Positions 34,201 through 46,700 of a DNA stretch of 64,000 nt are shown piece after piece. Position 1 is the stretch's first letter. Each line of letters opens with the position of its first letter. The notes below the pieces were generated by a model. That model was not told the origin of the DNA. It saw only the letters and a list, made by a program, of their open reading frames with translations, and did not search any database. This stretch comes from Spirodela intermedia (Eukaryota; Streptophyta; Magnoliopsida; Alismatales; Araceae): contig LR746272.1 in assembly GCA_902729315.2 (NCBI GenBank), forward strand, positions 12,972,327 to 13,036,326, given 5' to 3'. The position numbers were made by a program, and so were the translations under genes.

Positions 34201-37200
34201 AATAATCTGATGCACTACATGAGAGCTTCATAATTGATAATGAGTTAATCCTTTTTAGCCTATTCTATTATTTAGAGATGCCACATCGAAGTTCAAATAT
34301 CACAAATAGTTACATACTAGGCGTTAAGCTTGCCTCTACTAGAGGCACAACTCTAGCACTCTGAATTCTCCTACTACCCAATTTTAGATTTACAACTATA
34401 GGTGATCAAACAATAGAGATCTGGTTCTAGATCACTACTAAATCCATTACTCCGTACATGCCTAGGAACTTGCAAGTGCTTACTACTATTGATGTGCTTC
34501 AACCACTACAACCCAATTGTTATCAATGAGATTAATTGAATTTTAAAACTATACCTTATATATATTTTTGGTCAATTGTTGCACTTGAAATACTATTGAT
34601 GAAGATACAACTTGAAGTGATAACATTTTATTGCTAACATAAAATTTGTTCAAAAAAGATATATTTACTTAAGGTTTTTAATTTAGCTCTTAGAACTTTC
34701 TTACTTCTTGACTTTGTCTATGAATTTCAAGAAAATTCATATTTATGTAAAGCTTTTACGATTCATCCATTCTTTACAAAAATTTGAATTGCCTACTTCT
34801 GAGATGAATTTCATATTTGTCTTTCTACTAGTGCAATGTGGTTGTTTCCCTATTACAATATGGTGTTGATTTCAAAATGTTGCATTATTTTAAAGTGTAA
34901 GGGTATAATGTTTTCATACTACCATATGTGATATATGGATGTAAAAATCATGTCTCAATCAAAATTACTTTTGCAAAGTTATAGGTTTTATGTATTTATT
35001 TTCCATAATAATTTTTTCATACAAAAAATATAGTTTTTTAATTTACTAATTTATCAGTATATTGTGTTTTGGATCATACATTTTATGCAGTGTGCTAGGA
35101 TGTTTTATATATAACTTATATTTCAATGCAAATTCCTTAAATGGGTATAACATAGTTTCTTATTTACTAACTTATAGAATTAGGCAAATTCTATACATTG
35201 AGATATACAACTTCTTCTATTAAACATACAGTTTTATGTACTGGCTTATATAAAAAATGCAACCTTCAAATATTAATATATGTATTTTTTTATCATAACC
35301 TATATTATAGTATTGATTTCATATTATGATACATTTGGCTTCTTATATTGCCATATCTGTGTCTTAATACTTAATTTTTTTCTTCAAATTTAGTTGGTAG
35401 ATATATTCATTGATTTGATCTTATTAGGTTTTTCATGAAGCATGAAGTAAAGAAAATATCAAGCACTCATCATCTTCAAGTTACAAAGGTGGTCAATATG
35501 TCTTGCACACATATGGTTCAAAATAAAGTGTCATCTGAACCATTGAACATAGGCTCATGGGAACTTGCAAAAGTAATAATGATGAAAAATACATACGTTC
35601 ATTTATGTATAAGTAGATTGAACTTTTTTAGGACATGGAGTTTGAACTAAAATGCACATTTTTTCATGTATACTCTTGTCTGCTCGCACCTAATTGTGCA
35701 TCCACCCTTGCAACCACTCATGACCACATTAGACCCAGTTGCACCAATCATTTGGTGCATGAGCACATGCTCTAGACACATTCACCAAATCAATCAAGTA
35801 AAAAACATGACAATATTCTTCTTCAATCATATGTTTGTTTTCACATTTCTTAAATAAAATTATTTAGCCTATTGCATTTAGATTTAATCTTGAGTTAGGT
35901 GAAGAAGTATTTGTGACTTTATCATTCTATGATGCATTTTCTATCCTTTTTTAAACTTCATGACCTTTATAGCATCCTAATCTTGTAGAAACTTCCTAAC
36001 AATCATATAATATACAATACTTCCGTTAGTTAGCTTGTTGATTGAAATCCAGTGTTAGCTATAATGAGATGAGTTGCTTCTCAAGTGATTCAAGTTGATA
36101 TCGTTCCTTTCTATTCCATCATACATCCTAAACATTTAGTTTTTTTATCAAAGAAGATCAATGGTAATACTATAGGGGATGCCTGAAAGGACGGAGGGAG
36201 TATTCCACCCTTTGTTACACCCTTCACATTTGTTTTCTTCTTTCCACACATAAAAGCTTCATAGGGAGAGTGAACATCTGTTAGTAGGAGAGTGAAAAAG
36301 GTTTGAGAAATAAGAAAAATGCCGATAACATGTGGTGATTACTTTCTATGTTTTTTTTTCTAACATGCCTTTGAATTGTGTGTGATATTTTGGATAATAA
36401 ATAGTATGTATATTTCACAATCAACTTTGCATAGCTTTACAAAACATGGTTAGAGCGGTTATTGGGTGCCTACGATATTATTACTTTATATACATATATG
36501 ATTAATATTTTAATATTTTAAATCATTTTATAATATATTATTCATCTTTTTAGTAACTTAGATTCAACATTTAATATTTTTTAAGTAAACATTGTTGATT
36601 TTTTAGATTTTATTATCGATTATGAATTTAAATATTTTATTAGTTTCCTTAGTATAGTTTAATTCCTTTCATTCTATTCTACATTTCAATCATAGCACTT
36701 TATATTAGTTAATTTATTGTAGATAGTACAAACAATTATATGATGTTAAGTATATGAACATTTACTATATAGTTATGGCAAAGATTTGATGAAAATCAAG
36801 AAATGAAATATTTTTGAGATTGAGATGTGGTGTAATAGGAAAGAAAGCATTTTTGTAACTTTCTTTTTCACTTTTTTCTTTTTGTTGCCATTGTATGTGG
36901 AATATGTTGAACTTATCAGACTAGTTGGAACACTATGAAAGATCACGAATTGTGATTTTCAAGATTTTTGTTTATTTTTTTCTTTATGTTAAGCCTATCT
37001 ATATGTGTCAGCCGATTTGTAGACACATGCATTGTGAGAATAACTCTCGGTACTTTCTCACCAAGAATGTTAATATTTTTTATACTAATTCGTCCCTTAC
37101 CCCATTGCTTCTAATATGAGATAGTATTCAATTATTTCCTACAGTAATACATGTTGATATAGATCAAACACTCAAACAATTTAAGTTTATTTTTTCAAAA

Positions 37201-38029
37201 ACTCAACCACTTCCAAGCTAAATATGATTACCAATACGTCATGTCTTAACTTAAAATACCATCCTCTTGTCACCCAATTACCTTAGGGCTTGATGGAGAG
37301 CAAAATCGTAGTGGTTGAGTTGATCATTCAATGAATATAGTTGATGAAGGAGATACAACATTTTGATGTGTCATTGATACAAGCAATGGGAAGAGATGAA
37401 TGATCAATATTGATTTTTTCTGTATTAATTTGGTTTTTGATCCATAATTATTCTCTTCTAAGTAACTTTTTGTGTTGCATCAGATTTCCTATTTTATTAG
37501 ATCTTCAACATTTGAAATCCCCATTTAGAAATTTGTCATTTTTCAGAATGTACAATAATGATGTTTATACCTTCTAATATTTAAATCTTCTTATTCTCAC
37601 AACTAATTCAATTCAAATTTGAATTGAAACTCTATAACTTGATGGAGAATAGTTGGATTGTCTATTCACATCCAAATCATCAAACTTTATCTTCATTTTT
37701 TGTCGACATAAATAGTTGTTATTTTATCATCAAAATACACTCTTTGAAACTTAAATATCTAATCTTTTTTTTCATCTTCTTGGTGACTTAATCCACATAA
37801 TATCTTAGGAAACCTGTTTAACATCATTTCAAAATACTAAATACTGTGTACTATGGTTAGATCATCTTATAAGCAATGAATAAATGTTTTGTATGATTTG
37901 TGTCAATGTATACCCTATCAACATGCTTAACCTTTTATTTCAAGATGACTCTTTCATCAATAATCTTCAATATTTAAGTATTCGTAAGATAGAGAATCAA
38001 TTAATCTGAATGATTAACACCATAGATTT
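34201..38029. other. AT-rich intergenic DNA
   Basis: About 3.8 kb with very low GC and no frame longer than about 71 codons. It is part of a 15-kb AT-rich block that ends near 49.2 kb. Apart from one Stowaway-like terminal motif, I recognise nothing in it. Confidence 0.6.
36189..36202. mobile_element. Stowaway/mariner-like terminal motif
   Basis: GGACGGAGGGAGTA is the typical right-hand terminus of plant Stowaway MITEs and mariner-like elements, including the TA target. I did not find a good left partner; TACTCCGTACATG near 34,447 is a weak candidate. It may mark a truncated or decayed element. Confidence 0.45.
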
Positions 38030-38344
38030 GATCATTGGTATGGCTTTGATCACTTCTCGATGATCTTGACATTGCTTCTCTCTTTTCAATGTCTATACAT
38101 TGTGACAATCAAGCCGTCATCTTCATTGCTATTAATTCTACTTTTTATAAACGTATGAAATATATTGAGATTGACTATCACTACATTCGAGATAAAGTTA
38201 TGTCTGGACTTATCTCTACTTTTCATATGGCATCATCTCATTAACTTACGGATGTCTTCACGAAAAGTCTAGCTGACATCTCCTAAGACGTCATGTGTAC
38301 TAAGTTGGGTATGTTCGACTTATATGCTTCAACTTGAGAGAGAG
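38030..38344 (+). pseudogene. Ty1-Copia RNase H remnant and polypurine tract
   Basis: Frame 1 translates to the C-terminal RNase H end of Copia polyprotein: HCDNQAVIFIAINS, KYIEIDYHYIRDKVMSGLIST, LTDVFTKSLADIS and CTKLGMFDLYAST. It carries two in-frame stop codons and so is dead. The polypurine tract CTTGAGAGAGAG ends at 38,344, directly before the LTR. The 5' part of this element is missing or too decayed to recognise. Confidence 0.85.
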
Positions 38345-38580
38345 TGTTCAATAGTGGTATTGAACTCCCAACTTATTAGGGCCCATTAAGACTTATTATC
38401 TATCTTCTCATCTTTCTTTTTTCTTCTCTTCTATATAATCTCATGTACTCATCTTCTTCTTTAAAGAATGATTATGGATTATAAAATTTCTTCTCTTGTG
38501 TCAATAAAGTTTATATCCCTTTACTTATAGACCAAGTGCACCTTTGTGAATTCAAGGGTCTATTATTGATTATGTTGATT
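38345..38580 (+). mobile_element. Copia 3' LTR (plus orientation, approximate end)
   Basis: Starts TGTTCAATAGTGGTATTGAA right after the polypurine tract. It contains CCCAACTTATTAGGGCCCAT, a TATATAAT-like box and a TCAATAAAG polyadenylation-like signal. A related LTR lies in the opposite orientation at 40,402. The 3' end is uncertain. Confidence 0.7.
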
Positions 38581-38682
38581 AAAAAAAAAAACAAACGTTC
38601 TCTCTTATCGCAGCCTCAACTCCGTTCGCGTGTTCTTCTCTCTCATTGTCAATTACACATTGTCTCTCCATTAGTTAAATGT

Positions 38683-38746
38683 TTTTAACTGGTGGAGAGA
38701 CCATGTCTGATTATTTTTAACTAGTGGAGAGACCATGCTTGATTGA
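38683..38746. repeat. Imperfect tandem duplication of about 32 bases
   Basis: TTTTTAACTGGTGGAGAGAC and TTTTTAACTAGTGGAGAGAC occur 32 bases apart. On the minus strand this is the QAWSLH part of the Copia reverse transcriptase, so the duplication arose within the dead coding region. Confidence 0.75.
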
Positions 38747-40402
38747 TGACGAGAGAGAGGAGCAAGCAGATGGAGTTGAGGTAGACGACATAAGAGAACA
38801 TCTTAGTGTAGTCAATCCCATATGCTTGTGTGAAGCCTTGGGCAACCAAACGAGCTTCGTGATGAGTGATGGAGCCATTCGGGTGATACCAGTGGTGACC
38901 CAAAGGACTGTCGAGAAGATGGAGGCGAGATTAGATATGTGATTTTTAGAGAGAACAACCCCCCAAATCTAAGATGTGATAGACGGATGAAGTCCACTGA
39001 GATAAACTCCAGCATAAAACTCCTAGCAATTGTGCTAAAGGGTCAAGAGGTCGGTAGTAAGGGGTTGATAGATATCAACCTCCTAGATGAAGGCCTGGAG
39101 GCGACTGTAGTGGGCCTGAAGAGAGAGATCGCTTAGTTTGCATGAGAGAATAAACTTGAAGATCTCTATAAGTCGACCGATGTTCGTCTGATTGACATAC
39201 ATGGTTTTCATAGTGAGCCACAAGAGACGGACCGAGGTGATGCGTACTAGTGACTCAATAATGTTAGGCTCAATATTCTGAAGCATCTATGTGATGACAA
39301 CTTAGTTGAATTGTGACCATGTCGCATATGAGGGGTCCCAAAGGCCGAGTGGTTCCTCCAAGAGGTGATGGAGGAGACTGTGATATCTAAGGAAGAGTTG
39401 AAAGTTAAATGCCCATAGCACATAATTATGGCCGTTGAAGACATACGCTGGTTGAGTAAGTTGCGTCATAATGGAGTGACAAGCTAGAGGAACCATTGGA
39501 GAAGGGAGAACACTAATTAGAAGAAACTCAGGGGACTTGGAGGTAGGTGAGATGACGCCATAAGGCTGGGGGGTCTAAACTAGAGGGACAAGTGGTGGGG
39601 TGAGTAGGACAAGGGCCGACGGGTCCATTTGAAGGGGCAGGCAAAGCCGAAGGGGCAGGGAGAGCTGGCTGGCGCCAGCTAGGGCCGACTGGGCCGCGTT
39701 GGGCCAGCTAGGCCGTGCTGGGTCTATGGATCCATGCGAGGCCGACGGGTCCGGCTAGACCGGTCCTAAGTGGACTGATCTGGAAGAAAACCGCCGGCTG
39801 GTTCGTCGGGAGACGGGCAAAACCCTAGCCGCCACGGCAGGATGATGACGGCACCCACGACGACAACGGCGAGGGCTGGGGTATGATGACAACGGCGAGG
39901 GCTGGGGTACGATGACAACAGTGAGGGCAAGGGGTGACAGTAAGGGAGCGACGACAAGGGCGCAGTAGTGAGGAGGGGCCTCGACGGCGATGACGATGGT
40001 GGCGATGTCAAAGAAGAGGAGGAGAGCAACGATACTAGCGAGGGGCGACAGCGGTGAGGAGGGCGGCACCAAAAGGAGAAGGAGAGAGAAGGTAGAGAGG
40101 ACAACGCCGGAAGGAAAAGGAGACCAATGGCAAAGACGACAACGCCAGAAGAGGGGAGAGCGGCAACGTTAAAGAGTCACCCGAGGAGGGAAGAGGCCAG
40201 CAAGGAGGAGAGCGGCGTACCAGAGACGGGCAGTGCACCAGAGAGAAGGACGACGAGAGATATTTAAGATGACGAAAGATGAAAACTTAGAATCCATATA
40301 GTCTCAAAAGATAGAATACATGACTCCTATATAAGAGAGAGGAGAGATGAGAGAGAGATAATGGGTCCTAATAAGTTGAGAGTCTAATACTACTATCGAA
40401 CA
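38690..40402 (-). mobile_element. Decayed Ty1-Copia element, minus orientation (LTR, leader, gag, start of RT)
   Basis: Reading the minus strand from 40,402: an LTR-like sequence starts TGTTCGATAGTAGTATTAGA, a long GC-rich leader follows (about 40,260-39,520), then a gag domain in broken frames (about 39,496-38,970: FNGHNYVLWAFNFQLFL, MLQNIEPNIIES, LSLQAHYSRL), then reverse transcriptase text at 38,903-38,721 (GSITHHEARLVAQGFTQAYG, then IDYTKMF). Protease and integrase are missing between gag and RT, so it has an internal deletion besides frameshifts and stops. Its LTR is related to the plus-strand LTR at 38,345, so two family members lie tail to tail in opposite orientations. Confidence 0.75.
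39859..39936. repeat. Minisatellite, three units of 26 bases
   Basis: Three consecutive 26-base units built on GATGACAACGGCGAGGGCTG. Units 1 and 2 are nearly identical and unit 3 has diverged. It sits in the GC-rich leader of the minus-oriented Copia element. Confidence 0.85.
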
Positions 40403-40434
40403 AGTTGAAATACAGATTAAAGTACCACCAAGAC

Positions 40435-43400
40435 ACAATGAGTGATGCAACAAGTGATGCACCTCATGAGACAACTCAATGATTATGAGGTATCCTCAAT
40501 AAGAGGAAATCAATCATACTAGCTATGAAAAAAGATGCCAATTATTATAAATAAGAGTTATTGGCAATAGAAGGCTTCTCCCATGTAATAAATTGACTTA
40601 AAAGAGTGAGGGAGTGACTTGGTGCCACCACACAAGGTTATCTATGTGATAATTGATATCAAATTCATATAGTGACATGCCCTAGTATGGGTGAAAATAA
40701 GGACCAAGGGTTCTTAATCACCCCATAAGAGCAAACTCTAGAATATGTAATAGGTTGAGTTGACAATTTCTTTGAGGATATAGAAAATGACAAGAGAAAA
40801 TGAGAGCACAAATACTTAAGGGAAGAACTACGATGACACAAGAAAGAAATATAGGAGTTATAGAATCAACATAATCAATACCCTTGGCTCATCTTAGAAA
40901 AGTTAGAAGAGCTGAAAGAAGCACAAGGAGACACCAGTAAAAATATAAGTTGGGCCAAACAAACCTTAGTCAGACCTAACTTGTTAGAGGAACTCTAACA
41001 ATTAAGAAGAGAGAGACCCAATAGCTCAGGGGCTTGACCCCAGGCTATTGTTGTTGGCACAAGATGTGATAAAGATAGAATCTTACATGAAACCTAGAGG
41101 AGTACCTAGAGGGCCATGACACAGACAACTACAATTAAGCAAATTTCTTGCCAACGATGCCAAGTTATAGTGGCTCTCTTAAGGAATGAGCCGAAACCAA
41201 ACACTTGTCACAAGTTGAGAAGATTTCAAGATGGACCTCAACTTCCAATTCAGACTAATTGACTGATATGAATAAGGACCCATCAATTAGTATGTCCAAC
41301 TTATATGACACTAGTATTTGACTTATAGAAGATAAACAAGATGAACTAACTTTACTTCTTCCTCTCTGGGTTTAATACAATGAAGGGAAAAAAATTATTT
41401 ATGATTGATGTATATAATAATTGATGCATTGGTCAACTACTAATAGATGACATGTTAATTGGAAGCAACATCAAGCACTGTGGCCCATCAAAGTGAAAGT
41501 CAAAGAGGAAGCCATATTGGAGGGCAAGAGAGGAAGACAAATGTTTGGTCAACCATCAGGGCTGCTAACAATACCACCACCACCACCACCAAAAGAAGAT
41601 CCTCAAGTGTAAAAAATGAGATGCTTCACCTATAGAGCCCTCGTTGACATGGGGAATGTCCCAACAGCCAAAATAACAAATAGTTGTGACTTAACTTAGT
41701 CACATATCAAATACTGACCAATCAAGAAGATGTCATAAAGGATAAAATCTCCATATTAACATATTTTAACTTCTAAACATATTATAAACATCACCTCATA
41801 TCTAAGATAACTAACTCTTTTACATCAAAAAAATTGTTGACATGGACACCTCTCACTAACCCAAATCAATACTAGGATTAAAATGTGGTAAACTCTACAG
41901 TGCAGCCATTAGTAGGAGTGTCCAGAGTAGTGCATACATAAGTAAGAGGCTGGTTAAGTCACCTCAACTTCATAATGATTAACCTTTAACAACTTTGGTA
42001 CCATCTTAAGGTTAAACTTCTCCAACACCTCCCAATATGTAATCTTCATCCACTCAAATCATTAAGCATAAAAAGTTTTTATAAATATAATTTTAATTAC
42101 TTTTAAATTTAATTTAAAATATAATTATAAATTTTAAAATCATGAATATAAATTATGATTATCTTATTTGAATATTATATATTCATGAAATAATAATAAG
42201 ACTACACATTTTTATCTTAAATTTACTTTAAAATATCATGTCATCAGTTACCCCAAGATAGTGGTCAAACAAAACATCTCACCACTATCCTTGAGGAATA
42301 TCTCCAACATTACATGAAGGGGACCTTTGACAAGTGGGCGGAATTCTTTGACACCATCCAACTATGCAACAACCTACAACTGGGCAACCAGATGGGCTGC
42401 GCCCCATTCGAATTGGCAGTGGACCATCATCCTCTCATCCCCCTGCAACTCTTAGAGGCTCAGGCATACTATTCAACGGCCACACTCTTGGCACAGGCAA
42501 ACAGAGATGCTAGAAGAGGCAAATGACAACTTACAGCAGGAGACACACCGCATGAAGAAACAGGTAGACCGCAACAGTCGAGAGGTGAAATTAGAAGTTG
42601 GCGACCAAGTATTACTACAGATTTCTCCCACTATTTACCAAAGGATACGTGACACCAAACGGCAAGTTGACCTCCTTCCACATTATGAGAGGCACTTCAT
42701 CGTTATCAAATGAGTAAGAGCTGTGGTGTACCGACTACAGCTCTCTCCTAGCTTCCCATCCATCCCATCTTCCATGTATCCCTACTTAAGCGATATAAGG
42801 AGGATGCCATGCATCCAGAATCGACCTCAGCACCTATCTCTAGCCGTCCGCCCAACGTTCTCCAAGAAGCTCAGAGCCATCCTCGACCACCGGATGACAG
42901 GCAGTGGGAGACGTTACTAATTCCACAGCCGCACAAATTTCCTAATCAAGGGAGAAAGGGAGCCATAGGAGACAGCTACTTGGCATCCCCAGAACAAACT
43001 CCAGCAGTTCGAGGATCAGGTAAACCGCTACCTCTCCTCCCTTTCGATGATGATGTCAGACTTTTCAAGGTCCGGAGAATGTCACGGCAGAACAGCCCAC
43101 GAGCAAGTATAGAAGTCAACGAGCAAGGAGCAGGACATACGTCGAAGCAGTACGAGATAACAGAGAAACACAGCGGGGGCACAGCGCAGAGGAAGCAGGC
43201 AGAATGACAGGAGCACCCGGCATAGCAAGGTGCCAGGCATGGTGGGCGCACATGACGCAACAGATGCGTGCAGTACGGTGGGCACACGTAGCACGAAGGA
43301 GACGCGCGGCACAGCGAGCGCGTGCGGTGCGATAGACAAGCCCGCATGCAACACAACATGTGTACGCGGTGCCGCGGGCACATGCAACACACAGCACATT

Positions 43401-43715
43401 CGTGCGGCACTGCAGGCGATCGTGCGTGGGCACTGCTGCACGATGCGGGAGCAGAGGTGCGCGGGCAGATCAGGGCGGCGCGACTTGGAAGGCAACCTCA
43501 GCAGTCGGGAGGCGTCTCCAACAGGATGAAGGCGGTCCTACTGGCTATGAAACGGGACCCCGACCCAATGTAAAGAGAGTTCTTGGCATCAGAAGGCGTC
43601 CACATGAACTAGGCTGGCCGAGAAGATTGAAGAGCGACTCGGCGCCACCACACAGGGTTAATTGTATGACACATGGACTTAGCGTTCTCATTATCTCCAA
43701 TGCTCTAGGGCGTCG
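40435..43715 (+). mobile_element. Decayed Ty3-Gypsy element with flanking direct repeats
   Basis: A direct repeat of about 260-280 bases occurs at about 40,435-40,700 and 43,440-43,715 (for example GGTGCCACCACACAAGGTTA versus GGCGCCACCACACAGGGTTA, and CTAGCTATGAAA versus CTGGCTATGAAA). Between them lies the end of a Gypsy polyprotein (integrase). The order repeat-pol-repeat fits LTRs of a shortened Gypsy element. The left repeat is AT-rich where the right one is GC- and CpG-rich. Gag and RT regions between 40.7 and 42.2 kb are not recognisable. Exact ends are unknown. Confidence 0.6.
42240..42790 (+). pseudogene. Gypsy integrase C-terminal remnant
   Basis: Starts with YPQDSGQTKHLTTILEEYLQ (the YHPQTDGQTERxN block of Gypsy integrases), continues with CAPFELAVDHHP, then after a +1 frameshift near 42,510 with MKKQVDRNSREVKLEVGDQV, and after a stop at about 42,711 with VVYRLQLSPSFPSIPSSMYP. 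The catalytic core is missing upstream. It is not functional. Confidence 0.8.
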
Positions 43716-46700
43716 AGCACATCATTATTTATAAACTTCATTTAAAAGAATCAATATCTACTGCAAACTTGGGGTTTTGTAAAATTTTCTAAAATTGTGC
43801 AAATGTTTCTCCCCACAGTGTTCCTTTTCTGCACAAGAGTGACCTAAGCTTATTTTAAGCTTGAGCTAGTTTTCTCCCTACAATTTCCTGTGATCTGTGA
43901 AGCCGAAAATCTTCGTCCAGCACCAAAACGCTTGGTTCCATCTGCTTACTGGAGCACTTCTACACTGTATTCTTGGTTCGTAGAGCATTTGAATCATGCA
44001 GAAGTTTGCAAATTTAAAAGCTGTGATATTTACAACATGACTTCAATGGTACAATGCAGGCTGGCGATGCATACGGTCGTCAAATTTTAAGCGCCCCTCG
44101 CTGCGGCTTTGCGCGTGCCCTCCTCCATCGCCGAAATAGTCGCGGTCTTCCGGATTCTGCGGCGGCAGCCGCGGAACTCCGCGTGGGCTCTCATGTGAGC
44201 CATCGTTTTCCAGTTAGACCCCTGCAAGCCAATGCCAGGGCCGCCGGTGGGACCCTCAAGATGGGACCGCCCGTTTTCCGGCCGTGGGGGCGGTAGCGCG
44301 CCATACTTGCCGCGGGCAGTGGCAGGTGCTCGGTCCGGCGACACTCGCGGTGGGACGAGCGCTTCGTTTGTCTTCTGCTATGGTGAACAGAGCATCTTTC
44401 TTCATCTCCTATTCTAATCCTACCGAGGTACGGCGTTTAGGGGTGAAGCCAGGTAAATGGACGATACCCGCCACCGGGCATAGCGTCTGTTGTAATAGCC
44501 TTTTTGACACCAACGAAGGGCGATTGTGTCAATGAGTGGATCTAAGAGTATCTGCCGAATTTTGACCGTAGAAGGGTGGACGAACAGCACAGTTGGAATT
44601 CTGACCGGAAAACTCAAGAAAATCCATCGGAAACAGTGCTAATCTCGCGAAAGAAATAGGGAACCATCGATGGGCAATGACTGGAGCCAAGTTCTTATGT
44701 TCCTCTTTCTTTTGGAAAGTTTCGAGGGACCTAACAGATGATGGTATTAAAGCCTGGATTTCTGGTCTGGCAAGTCTGGTGCTCCTCTACTGGAGTTTTG
44801 AGACCATGAGTTAAACTCGTTCGGGAAATGAGTTGATTCCACCAGCCAAGTTCATTGAACCTGGTTCTAACATAATGTCGTTCAGACTGTCTTAATTCAT
44901 TTCGGCCGAACCCAATTCCAAGTTGATAGCGTTAGATCTAACCAACATTTTTGGTCAGAATGAGCCCAGGCCCAAATACCGGCCAAATGGCATAAATTTT
45001 AATGACCGTCATTGCAGTATTTTTATTTCACATTAGGAATGTCAAGGCTGACTTCTATACACGTGTCTATCCCTTGAGAACAGATTTTCAAATAAAATTG
45101 TATGAATAATATTTTGTTAGACGTCCTATATATGGACAGAATTTGTAAGTAGATGAATATGACTACTAGTCCTTTATTGGTAATAACCAAAGAGGTAATT
45201 ATCAATGGAATAGCCAAAACAGCCTTCGTTTTATTTTTTTGCCAATACACTTCATATGAAAAATAGTGCTCTTAGAGTAGCCACCTCATCCTTAAATATT
45301 GAGACTCTTCTTTTTCAAAGGATTAACTACATAATGGTGCATTAGGTCACTATTTTTTTATTGAGATTTTACACACTAACAAGCATATATTCACATTTAT
45401 AGCATTAAAATATAATGATCCTGATTTTTTATTTAGAATTTTCTTTGGAAAAGTCCATAACCATAGATTATTGTGTTTTTATTTACACTTGATTATCTAT
45501 TTCTCATGTGAGCACTTGATATGTTTTTTCAAAAAATTGGGAATCTTGTCTCATGCCTCTAGATTAAATAAAGATAATTTTTCAAGTAGAAAGAAACAAT
45601 ATTATTTATGTTAGGGTGCATGGCTTTTTCCAATACAATTCTTGACAAATAACCTTTCAAGCCCATGAATCATAGTAAGGAAGTTCAAAAGGAACATTGA
45701 GAGAAATCCAACCAATTACTAAAATATATTGGATGATTAATGATCAATTTTAATTTGGCTCAAAACTTTCTTGAAATAGTTCAAAAAAGATTGAAAGTTT
45801 CAGCAAAACTTCCTTCAAAATTATCATACATCAAGCATTATAGATCAATGGAGGTGCAAAAAACGTGATGAAAAGGAACAATGTTGTTGATCAACACAAG
45901 ACAATTAAATTATATACTCTTTTAGGTATTTCTAGCTCATTTTACTTTAAGTTAGCTTTCTTCATATTATATGTTTGTTAACATTTCTCATGATATACAT
46001 AAGGATAAACTATCTATTGATAGTTTACTAGGCATGCATATTCAACAATAAAATAGCCTCAAGAAGATAGGATAGAGGTGTCAACATGGTCACTCATAGA
46101 AGAAGTATGAGGTGGAAATGACAAGAGGAAAAAAAAAACCTTTAAAAAACTCATGAAGAGTAGAAAATGTTGCTTCTATTAAGATCTTGTGCATTTCAAG
46201 AAGAGTGCTCCAGAATTGAAGCAGCTTGAGAAGTGAGGCAATCTCTTGATTCATAAATGATGAATTAAGTTGGATTGATGTACCCAAAATTACTCGATGA
46301 CCTAATATGTTACTCCAACCTACATTCCCAATATAATATGTAGCTTCTTGGGTAGAAAGAATCTAATGAAACATAATTGAAATAGTCAATGAGATGTCAT
46401 CTTGAATGGAAGCTGGTGGAATATTTTAACTTATTAATTAGAAAACACATACTAAGTATTTTCATCTAACATGAACTTGTATGTATAGACTTATTTACTT
46501 GAATATTTCTTTCACTGCAACAAAATATCATTTTTATTTTTCGAACACTCACTTACTGGCTTTATAAATCGTATTGAAAGGCTATAGAAATTGAACCTTT
46601 GCTCTTATTTCAAACAACAATTTACTTCCTAATTATCATAAATCTGATGCAAAAAGAAAAGAACAAATGAAAGGTCATCAATGTTATGATATCAGAGATT

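Noticed and set aside
44054-44344. GC-rich island with frames on both strands (80-85 codons)
   Set aside because: Neither translation resembles a known protein. Considered as an organellar insert, but no organellar gene was recognised.
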